From Carya illinoinensis (Eukaryota > Streptophyta > Magnoliopsida > Fagales > Juglandaceae): 64,000 bases of DNA. Both the position numbers and the translations under genes were made by a program. The stretch lies in NCBI RefSeq assembly GCF_018687715.1, contig NC_056765.1, forward strand, positions 30,154,254 to 30,218,253, read 5' to 3'. Shown piece by piece: positions 23,619-32,726 of the stretch (positions are counted from its first letter, which is position 1; each line of letters begins with the position of its first letter). The notes under the pieces are model-generated. The model saw only the letters and a program-made list of their open reading frames with translations, was not told the origin of the DNA and did no database searches.

Positions 23619-24504
23619 TGAAATTCTTAACGTATTCCTGTAAACTATAAAATTGTCTATCAATTTTCTTGAATAAATAGGTTAGATCTCAATTATCAAG
23701 ATTATAAAATGAATCAAATACTTTAAAATAAATAATCAACTTTGTAAGATACAACGATTGGTTACGAAAGAAAACCCTTTAAAGAACTCTTTAAAGGTAA
23801 ACCCTACGGGATAACCAAATTCAGAAAAGTCAATCTTATTATTTGAAAAATAATTACAAGCAATCATCAATTACAGAACCTTTGCAATTCGACTCTCTTA
23901 CTTACCAAAACAAACTACCATGTCTTCTACCGCAGTAGCAGCCAGAACCTCAAGCGATTTTCAAATGTTGCCGTTCCTCCTAGAACTCTAGGGGCTGAAA
24001 TTCAATCTATGTTACTTCACATTCAAAGCATGATCACACTCAAGAAGAGATGAAAAACTCCATGAAAATTCTAAAGTAAATTTTCTCTCATAAATGTTCA
24101 GAATATCCTCTTTGGAATTCGAGGCTCAAAGTCCTTATTTCCTAAGATACAAAATCTAATCCCTTTAAATAGAAAGTCTGGAAATAGTTACAGTCACAGT
24201 AGGATTCTGCTAACGGATAGAGACAGTCGCCAGAACGTTTCTTGACGGGTTGTTGACATTTCGCAATAACTCTTTACTGTAGTTTCTTATCTGTGTTCAG
24301 CTTCTGGTCTTGATAATTGCAGACTCTTATGGATTCGAAATACATGTAACTAACTTATCTAAACAACCTTATAACCTTCTAAATAGATTCAATATTGTTA
24401 AAAATAAAGTCATCTCTTATTTTACATTCATCCAAATTTAATCAAATAGTGATAAGATAAATCTTATCATTTAGTCATATAATTCTGGCCAATTTTTGCC
24501 TACA
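23619..24504 (-). mobile_element. Copia 3' LTR, complete, reversed (886 bp)
   Basis: On the minus strand it starts TGTAGGC at 24504, directly after a polypurine tract, and ends GGGAATTTCA-like (here AAGAATTTCA) at 23619. It is the reverse complement of 4698-5461 plus about 130 further bases that copy lacks. Its outer end meets a TA tract (23610-23618); arm C has an uninterrupted TA tract at the same place (45540-45560), so the element inserted into a TA microsatellite. Confidence 0.85.
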
Positions 24505-24518
24505 ATCTCCCCCTTTGG
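24505..24518 (-). other. Copia polypurine tract
   Basis: Read on the minus strand, CAAAGGGGGAGAT abuts the TGTAGGC start of the LTR. It marks 24504 as the LTR edge and the element's direction as minus. Confidence 0.8.
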
Positions 24519-25117
24519 CTGATTGGTGACAAAACCAACTTGATGAATGTAATATAAAACCTGTCAAAAGCACAAACAATAAATAAAGAAACCCAGTAGA
24601 AATTCCAAGCAAATAATCAAGAATAAAACATTCTCCCCCTCAATATCATTCAACCCCCCCTCAATTTCACAACACCTAAATATTTCAACATATTTTAATT
24701 TGCACTTGCACTTTCAACACTCCCCCTTTGTGTCACTAATCAAACAATAACCATAAAAGAATAAATACCACTTATGTGTGCCATGATTAAAAAAAATGCC
24801 CATGTGTCTCAACTTTTCGTGAATTAAACAATGCAACTGAAGTTTCTCCTAACTACACAGGTTCTCATATCGGTTCATCCTCACTTGAAGAGTTCTCAAA
24901 TGGCACGGGAGGAGTGAACTTCTTTCGCTTTTCCCTTTCTTTGAACCTCATCTTGAGCAACAACTTATGGGCTTACCATATGTATAAGAGAACCACTATA
25001 AATAGCCAAAAATAAAGGATCTGAGATGAGTTATGAATTATCAAACACTTGGTGTGCACCTGTGAGAAAAAAAAGGCCATAATTCCGTGAGCTACACAAA
25101 CTTGTCCTCAATACATG

Positions 25118-25164
<47 letters not shown>

Positions 25165-26763
25165 AACCCATTTACGAGCAACTCAGCTCAACAGAATAGC
25201 CCAATGCTTCTTAAAATCAAAACCCACAACTCAAACTCCATCTATTTACATGCCAAGCATAAAACTGGAAGAAGAAAAGAGAATTAATTCAAATAGGCTT
25301 ACCGTGATTCTGAAAGAGAGTCGAAGATTGGATGATCGTAATCCCGAGGTAATTGAGACCGATAGGGATGATGTGGATGCCGTGGGTTATAGCGTGATAT
25401 AGCTGAGGACCGACCCGTGCAAGAGAAAAAATCTTATGTTTCGAGGGCTGGGGGTAAACAAGAAAGACAGTAGAGTTTTTAAGTCACTAAGTGACTGCTG
25501 CTGTGCACGTGCCATATGCGATATAGTCCCACTAGGACTTATGCTATTGTTTCATAATCCAATTCCTAGACTTAGCCAAATACTCCATACTGACCCAATT
25601 TTTTTTTATATTTTTATTTTTGTATTTAGTTTATAGAAACCAAAATAAATAGAGATTAGAAAAAATAAAAATAACAAAAAATTTGATTTTTTTGTTTGTA
25701 TAAATATATAAATAAGCAATAGGACAAGTAAATGCCTAGATGCATCTTAGTTCAAACATAATGTGACTCACAAAATCAAATTCAATAGAATACACCCTCT
25801 TATTTGCAACAATCACTATGGATGTTTACTCCTTATAAGATCATCAATGTCAAAATTCATATGAGTGTGTGAGTGAGTATACTTATACCATAACATTTTT
25901 ATGAACTCCTTTCTTTAATATATTTTTGATACATTTATTCATGAATGATTGCTTCTTATAGATGCTCACAAGAGTTTGTTGCTTCACCTTAAAAGTCAAC
26001 TTTTATGTTAGGGCCTAGATATATGAGCATATCCTCCAAACACTAGTTTGTATAACCCCTTTTTGTGTTCATGTTTGTTTCTCATCTTTTTCCATAATGA
26101 TTAAAGTAACGATTTTTTCTGTAAGAACTTAAGGTGGTAGATCCGTGTAGAGTGTTTGTCTTTTTCCGCAATGAATTAACACCGGCTTTTTCTATATGGA
26201 TCAACTCTTTGTGTTTGGCAAGAGGAGAGCTCTTTATTGATGTACTAGGTTCAACTAGTATTAGTCAATTCAAGGCATGAACTCCCTCTTTGATGAACAT
26301 CTCATTAAATAGTATGAACTTTAATTATAAAATGCATACATATAAGTTTCTCACTGTATATTGAAAATGAACTTTGCCAAGATAATCCATAGGGTTAGTA
26401 TGCACAAAATGAATCGCACAAAATAAAAAGATATATAGGTTCAAGAATTTATTAAGTGATAACATAAGTGCTTAAACTTTGACATATCAAGCATACACTT
26501 TTCTTAAAGAAAAGCTTTGAACCAAACCAGGAATTTTTTTTATATTATATTTTTCTTATTTAAAACTAAAAAGCAGAAACATAAAAACAAAACAGAAAAA
26601 TAAAATGCATGTCCTAAACTAATGCAATAATATAAAGAATGCAAGAACATGCAAGTAGTCCTATTAATTAATGTGACATGGCATCTTCTTTGACCACCCA
26701 CTTTGCTTTAAATTTTAGTCTATTCTTTTTATCAACATCACTTTGTATGATTTTTTCTTTATT
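24519..26763 (-). other. Non-coding spacer of the Copia element (no pol)
   Basis: About 2.2 kb lies between the gag end and the polypurine tract. Six-frame inspection shows no integrase, RT or RNase H motif, so the element is gag-only and would need enzymes in trans. Near 24960-24880 the minus strand reads a charged peptide (MRFKEREKRKKF; FENSSSEDE) of unknown origin. The stretch 25540-25300 looks, on the minus strand, like a GC-richer leader ending in a splice donor (ACG|GTAAG, about 25302). A long A tract sits beside it at 25119-25162. Confidence 0.55.
25119..25162 (+). repeat. A homopolymer, about 44 bases
   Basis: An uninterrupted run of A apart from the ends. It could be microsatellite growth or a retroposition tail; no matching target duplication was found. 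Confidence 0.9.
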
Positions 26764-27360
26764 TTAAAAGCAAAAATATGCTAGTTCACCAAGTTTGAGA
26801 CTTAAAAAATTGATTTGTTGACTTATATCACAAACTTGATTCTCTAGACTCTTTCTTTTCCTCTTTAGATTTCTTTCACCTCCATTTTTTTTCACTTTAT
26901 TCAAGTTAAAGCAATTTGGCCTTATATGACCAACAACACTACAATAATGACAAGTAGGAATAAACTTACCTTTGGACTTACCTTGGTTGGACTTCTTTGT
27001 CATTGATATATCATGTAAGACTCTTGGAACATGAGTTTTAGATACGACTTTCTTTAGAATTTCTTCATCTTGACTTCTTTTAATAAAAATAATATTTTTT
27101 GATAAAGTGGCAGTGCATGATGAGCCTTTAAGTTCCATATCTTGGGAAGTCAGATGCCTCAAACTCGTGCGATCACAACTAGATTTTTGAAAACTCAATA
27201 TTTCTTCTAATTTTTGTGTTGCTGCTTTTTGTTTGCACTCTTGAAACTTTTTCAATTCTTTTTCTAGTGCAGCCGTTTGATCTTTTAATATTGACACTTT
27301 AGCACCAGAAATTTTTAGTGCCTCAAAAATATTGTTTTTCTCATTCTCTACAATAGTAAA
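26764..27360 (-). pseudogene. Copia gag, C-terminal half (coiled coil plus second CCHC knuckle)
   Basis: Reads on the minus strand from 27360: an IVENEKNNIFEALKI start, a coiled-coil-like stretch (LKDQTAALEKELKKFQECK), and a CX2CX4HX4C knuckle, CHYCSVVGHIRPNC, with a basic tail (RNLKRKRKS). It ends at a stop at 26764. In this Copia group gag carries one knuckle after the core and a second after a coiled coil, so this is the missing second half of the gag at 5517-6675. The longest intact frame is 26764-27297. Confidence 0.8.
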
Positions 27361-28216
27361 ATTTAAAGGCCTACCTGGCTCGTTTCAACAAGGAACATTT
27401 GACAACGGATGACCAAGATGAAAAGATCACTCTGGCCACCCTTTTGGGAGGAGTATGGCCATGCAGTCCTTTTATGGTGGATTTGGCCCGAAGGACTCCT
27501 TCCACCCTTAGAGAATTCATTGATAGGGCCGATGATTTTGTTAAGACAGAAGACACCCCTGCAAGTATTAGTGAATCCTGGTAAGGAAGATAGGGGGACC
27601 AAGTGAAGAAACAAGCAGGTTGACAAAAAAGCTAAGGCAAGTAGGCGAGAAAGAGCACGGGAGAGGGGCTGAGATCATAGTCCTAGGCTAATAACAATAA
27701 TCTAGGCATACGAGAATAAGGAAATAGGAGATCATCGCCCTACCAGGACGGGTAGTCAATACTACAAATATCACCAGACAAGCTCACACTGGACTGAAGA
27801 TTGCATGACCATGAAGAAGAGAGTAGCGAAATTAGCATAGACCGGTGAGTTAGAAAGAATGGTTGCAAAATGGTCGAGGCCGAAAAGGCGCCAAGAGTCT
27901 AGACAGGAAACCTGGCAGAGTCAAAGTCTAGAAAAAAGGCGCCAAGCCAAGAACAGCCAAAATGGGGCGGATAGAGCCCCCAAAAGAAGTAACGGGAACA
28001 GGGCACCCATTGAAGAGATAAGAACTATAGTAGGAGGCTTTGCTGGGGGCGATATTTCAGCATCCAGTCGAAAGGCATATGCACGGAAAGTAAGATATGA
28101 AGAGGTGTTTTTAGGAAACAGGGCGCACAAGCTTCCAAAACTTAGCAACGAACGAATGGTGATATCTTTTGAAGAGGCAGACAGACAAGGAGTGTTGTAT
28201 CCGCATGACGCACCTT
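27361..28216 (+). pseudogene. Gypsy gag, C-terminal part and linker to protease
   Basis: Opens in frame with LKAYLARFNKEHLTTDD, ATLLGGVWPCSPFMVDLA and TLREFIDRADDFVKTED, the standard second half of Gypsy gag. A degraded basic segment with several stops follows (27585-27860). From 27859 the gag-pro linker reads PIEEIRTIVGGFAGGDIS, RYEEVFLGN and ISFEEADRQGVLYPHD, and ends at a frameshift near 28215. No intact zinc knuckle was found in the degraded part. Confidence 0.75.
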
Positions 28217-28577
28217 AGTAATCACCCTCATGATAGCCAACTATACGACCAAGCGGGTGCTCGTAGACAACGACAGCTCTGCCGATATACTATTTTGGGA
28301 GGCATTTGTAAAAATGGGCATCAAAGTCAACAAGTTGAGACTCTCCCCAATGCCATTAAAGGGTTTCTCGGGAGATACCATCCAACTCGTAGGGGAGATA
28401 ACCCTCCCAGTAACAGCAAGAACTAGAACACATATGGTGACCACCATGACAGATTTCTTAGTAGTAAAAGCTCCCTCTTCTTACAACACTATATTGGGGA
28501 GACTAACACTTAACCACCTTAGGGCAGTAATGTCAACCTACCATCTTAAGATGAAGTTCCCAACCGACAGGGGATAG
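28217..28577 (+). pseudogene. Gypsy aspartic protease domain
   Basis: The domain cleaves the gag-pol polyprotein. It reads IANYTTKRVLVDNDSSADIL, where the usual active-site triad D-N/T-G is D-N-D, then MGIKVNKLRLSPMPLKGFSG and a YNTILGRLTLNHLRAVMS end, which fits a retropepsin fold of normal length. A stop at 28575 and further decay separate it from RT. The changed active-site Gly would be expected to impair catalysis. Confidence 0.75.
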
Positions 28578-28689
28578 GTGAGGCAAGAGGCGAACAGGCC
28601 CTAGCACGGGAATGTACGTACAGGAATTGTGAAAGGTCAAAAGTGAGGTCTGTATTGTAGAAGAGAAGAATGAAGCCTCGCCACCCCAT

Positions 28690-29708
28690 CTGCCACCTAT
28701 GGGACACAGGTCCCACTAGTGGAGAGGGAAGCCCTAAAACAGCTGCTGATGGAGCACTTGGATATCTTCGCATGGAGCTATGAAGAGATGCCTGGCATAG
28801 ATAATGATGTCATCGAACACTGCTTGGGCGTAGACCCAAAACACAAAGCAGTATGACAAAAAGGAGATCATTCAATACAAAAAAGTATACCGCTATCAAT
28901 GAAGTGGTGGAAAGATTGCTCACAGCTAGTTTCATCAAGGAAGTCCATTATCCTGAGTGGTTATCCAATGTAGTTATGGTAAAAAAGGCGAATGAAAAAT
29001 GAAGGATGTGCATAGATTTTACAGATCTAAACAAAGCTTGTCCCAAGGACAGTTTCCCATTACCATGCAGACGCAACAGCGAGGCATCATATGTTAAGCT
29101 TCATGGACGCATACTCAAGTTACAACCAAATACGGATGAACGCGGCAGATGAGGAGAAAACCTCATTCATCACTAACCGAGGGTTGTATTGTTACCAAGC
29201 TATGCCTTTGAGTTTGAAGAATGCAGGGGAAACCTACCAAAGGCTGGTAAATCGAATGTTCAAGGAACAGATTGGGAGATCTATAGAGGTATATGTAGAT
29301 GACTTGTTGATAAAGAGTAAGGAACTCGCCCAACACCTTACGGATTTGTGAACGGTGTTTGAGATCTTACGCCACTATAAAATGAGGTTGAACCCAGCAA
29401 AGTGTGCTTTCAAGATCCAGTCGGGAAACTTCTTGGACTTCATTATATCAGAGAGAGGAATCGAGGCTTCTCCAGATAAGATAAAAGCCATACTCAACAT
29501 GAAGCCGCTAAAGAATCTGAATGAGACCCAACGACTGGCGGGTAGAGTGGCTGCCTTAGGAAGATTCATAGCCAGATCAACAGATAAGTGCCTTCCTTTT
29601 TTTCAAGTACTGCGGAAGGTACATCCTTGGAGTGAACAATGTGACGAAGCGTTCGAAAAATTAAAGGTATATCTGGCCAGTCCGCCCCTATTGAAACAAC
29701 CAGAGTAG
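28690..29708 (+). pseudogene. Gypsy reverse transcriptase domain
   Basis: Starts with EEMPGIDNDVIEH (about 28770), then LTASFIKEVHYPEWLSNV, RMCIDFTDLNKACPKDSFP and FMDAYSSYNQIRM. The catalytic YVDD box is intact at 29292-29303 (YVDDLLIKS). The connection region follows (NPAKCAFKIQSGNFLDFI). Stops are at 28855, near 29000, 29349-29351 and 29706, and a shift lies near 29080. Assignment by motif order is secure; the protein cannot be made in one piece. Confidence 0.85.
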
Positions 29709-30062
29709 GGTGATGTGCTTTATGCATATTTAGCTGTTTCCCCGCATGCTATATCTGCCTTCCCAGTAAAGGAGGAGGAGGCCACCCAGCATCTGGTATA
29801 TTACGTAAGTCGAGCACTCAAAGGGATTGAAGTAAGGTACCCTCGAATTGAATTGTTGGCTTTCGCTCTAGTAACGGCAACCAGAAAGCTCCGACCTTAC
29901 TTCCAAGCCCACACAGTAAGAGTACTCACGGAGACCCCCCTAGCAAAAGTCCTGAAAAAACTGGACAACATAAGCCGATTGATGGTTGGTCAATTGAGTT
30001 GAGCGAGTTCGATTTGGAGTATGAGCCAAGGAAGCCTGTCAAAGGGCAAGTGCTGGCAGATT
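29709..30062 (+). pseudogene. First RNase H domain (RT-linked)
   Basis: Reads LYAYLAVSPHAISAFPVKEE, HLVYYVSRALKGIEVRYPRIE, LLAFALVTATRKLRPYFQAH and TPLAKVLKK, the usual RT-linked RNase H of Gypsy elements. It ends with a shift near 30000, then PVKGQVLADFVAEF near 30035-30075 in another frame. It should degrade RNA in the RNA:DNA hybrid. It appears to keep the YVSRAL/YPRIE signature but is broken at both ends. Confidence 0.75.
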
Positions 30063-30117
30063 TTGTGGCAGAATTCTAGGGATTTCCCCAAGAACAAATG
30101 ATAGAACCATCTAAAAA

Positions 30118-30510
30118 GTAGTGGGTACTATTTATAGACGGCTCATCTTGCCGAGAAGGTGGAGGCCTAGGAGTGCATTTATTGAGTCTTGATGGACAGG
30201 GACAGCACTACATGGAGACGCTGGCATTCAAAGTTACAAACAATGAAGTAGAGTACAAAACACTGATAGCAGGATTGTCTATGGTTGCACGAATGGGAGT
30301 GACTGAGATAGAAGCCAGGTCAGACTCGCAGTGGTTGTAAATCAAGTGTTGGGCCTATATGCTACGAAAGGCGAAAAATTAAAAAAATATCTAGCAAAAG
30401 TCTGGGAAATTTGCAACCTCTTCTCGTATTTCACCATAACTCAGATACCAAGGGCGGACAATGAAGTGGCAGAAAAGTTGGCACGGGCTGCATCCAGGAT
30501 AGAAGAGGTA
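30118..30510 (+). pseudogene. Second RNase H domain (aRNH, Tat lineage)
   Basis: After a TAG at about 30118 the frame reads WVLFIDGSSCREGGGLGV, TNNEVEYKTLIAGL and EARSDSQW. These carry the Asp, Glu and Asp expected for the RNase H active site. A shift at about 30330 follows, then VVNQVLGLYATKGEKLKKYL and IPRADNEVAEKLARAAS. A second, archaeal-type RNase H placed after the RT-linked one is the known hallmark of Tat elements, so this supports the lineage call. Confidence 0.8.
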
Positions 30511-30639
30511 CGTCTACCTACACAAGTAGAAAGGAGGGTCGTCGAAATCCTAGCCGTTGGCATCGAAGTAGGCGTCTTGGGATTTAACACTCCAGAATGG
30601 GCGAGCAAGATTGTGGAATACTTAGAAGAAGGAAAATTG

Positions 30640-31830
30640 CCAAAAACAAAAGATGACGCGAGGAGGCTGAAGAAAAAGTCGACTAGATTCCAGCTCATCG
30701 AGGGAGTTCTTTACAAAAGGGGATTCTCAACCGTTTTACTACGATGTATCTCCACACAAGAAGCATAGTATGTCCTAGTAGAGATACACGAGGGGATATG
30801 TGGGAATCATTTCGGCAGAAGAACTTTAGCCAGAAAAATGGTCCAAGCGGGGTACTATTGGCCCAATGCTTTAAGGGACGCACGAGAGTTCAGCAAGAAG
30901 TGTGTCAAATGCCAAACATATGCACCAGTACCACACGTCCCCCTGAGAGGTTAACATCTGTAACAGTACCATGGCCCTTCACCTAATAGGGTGTAGATTT
31001 GGTGGGGACCCTTTCCACCAAGAAAATGTGGAGTTAAATTTATGATAGTCGCAGTGGATTATTTCGCAAAGTGGACAGAAGCGGAATCACTGGCAACCGT
31101 CACAAAAAAGACTGTGACAAAGTTCTTATGAAAAAATATTGTTTGCAGGTTCGGAATCCCCCACAGTATTATAATGGATTATGGGCGTCAGTTCAACTTA
31201 GACCAGTACAAGGAGTGGTGCGCTGAGTTGAAAATCAAGGCAAAGTACTCCTCCTCAGGCCATCCCCAAGTAAATGGTCAAGCTGAAGTAAAAAACAAGG
31301 CGTTACTCTCAATCCTTAAGAAAAAGGTAGCAAAGAAAAAAAGGGACTGGGCAGACAAGTTGCCAGGTGTACTTTGGGCGTACAAAACTATAGCAAAAAC
31401 TCCAACGGGAGAATCTCCATTTATGCTGGTGTACAGATGTGAGGCTATTGCCCTAGTAGAAATAGGGTTACTAACCTACAGAATGAGCCATTTTTCAAGC
31501 ACCCAGAACGATAAAAAAAAAATAGAAGAATACCTCGACTTACTAGAGAAAGAAAGGGAGATGGCAGAAGCCAGGATGCTGCAGGAAAAGATAAGAGCTA
31601 AGCAATATTTCAATAAAAGGGTAAGGCCCAGAACCTTTAAAGTGGGCGACCTGGTTCTAAAGAAGAGCGAGGTGACTACCCAAGGCGAAGGGAAAATAGG
31701 ACCACGATGGAAAGGTCCTTACCTAGTAGTGGCCAACAACAGACCTGGATCGTATCAGTTAAAAGACAACCAAGGCAAAGAATTGCCACACCCATGGAAC
31801 TCAAAGCACTTGAAAAAATTTTATCAATAA
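30640..31830 (+). pseudogene. Gypsy integrase domain
   Basis: Integrase inserts the element DNA. The N-terminal HHCC finger is visible: EIHEGICGNHFGRRTL, then CVKCQTY. The catalytic core shows VDYFAKWTEAESLATVT (first Asp), IPHSIIMDYGRQF (second Asp, usually in a D-N-G context) and GHPQVNGQAEVKNK (Glu). The C-terminal part ends with FKVGDLVLKK, GPRWKGPYLVV and a stop at 31828-31830. No chromodomain was seen, as expected for Tat. Breaks lie at 30766, 30985, near 31035 and near 31130. 31174-31830 is a clean 218-codon frame. Confidence 0.85.
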
Positions 31831-31924
31831 CTTTTGTAGTGTTCCCCTTGTTCTTTACATTTTGTCAAAACTTGCATTATCACTATTTATGAGCATGGTG
31901 CACTTTATTATTATTTCTCTATAA

Positions 31925-32535
31925 TGAAAAGAGTTCCCATGGAAAAATATCAATCCAATGCAGGCCATGAAAAAAGGTGCTTAGTTCCTCTAACCACGCC
32001 GACCCTAAACACTGAAGATAAGCCTTAGCAGCTTGTAGTACCATGAAAAAAGGGCGCGTAGGTCCTTAAACCATGCCGACCCTAAACACCACAAGCAAGT
32101 TTTAGCAGCTTGCAGTGCCATGAAAACAGGGTTAGTAGGTCCTCAGACCATGCCAACCTTAAACACCAGAGGCAAGCCTTAACAGCTTACGGTGCCATAA
32201 AAAAATGGGGCGTAGGTCCTCAAACCACGCCAATCCTAAACACCGAAGTCAAGCCTTAGCAGCTTGCAGTGCCATTAAAAGGGCACATAGTCCTCAGACC
32301 ACACCAACCCTAAACACCAGAGACAAGCCTTAGCAGCTTGGGGTGCCTTGAAAAATGGGTGCATAGGTTCTCAGACCACGCCGACCCTAAACACCAAAGA
32401 TAAGTCTTAGCAGCTTGCAGTGCCATGAAAAAATGGCGCGTAGGTCCTTAGAGCACACCAACTCTAAACACCGACAGCAACTAGCCTACGGTTCCATGAA
32501 GGGTGGCGCAAGGGTCCTCATGACCCACTAACCTT
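31925..32535 (+). repeat. Tandem repeats in the Gypsy 3' region, ~75-82 bp unit, about 7.5 copies
   Basis: Each unit contains a ccctaaacacc core, then agccttagcagcttg, cagtgccatg and a purine run. Units start near 31998, 32080, 32157, 32231, 32305, 32383, 32458 and 32530. Variable tandem repeats in the 3' region are described for Tat elements and are thought to seed satellites. Confidence 0.85.
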
Positions 32536-32726
32536 AAACAACCTAACAAACCAAGGGCAACAATGGCAAAACTGCCCAACCACAAATAAAAGACCAAGAA
32601 CAAAAGTTGACAACATCAAAATTAAAGCATGCAATGGAAAAATTAACTAACATTCATTAAAACAAAGGAAAATCCATTATCACGAATGTGCAAAATACAG
32701 AAATACAAAAAAGAAGAAGACACAAG

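Noticed and set aside
24880..24990. Possible env-like remnant in the Copia spacer
   Set aside because: Only a short charged peptide is readable; no transmembrane or coat-like segment is present, so no call is made.
25115..25402. 95-codon ORF beginning with a poly-lysine run
   Set aside because: The start is the 44-base A homopolymer; the remainder has no family resemblance.
31925..32535. CRISPR-like array
   Set aside because: The units are contiguous diverged tandem copies without regular unique spacers, in a plant retrotransposon.
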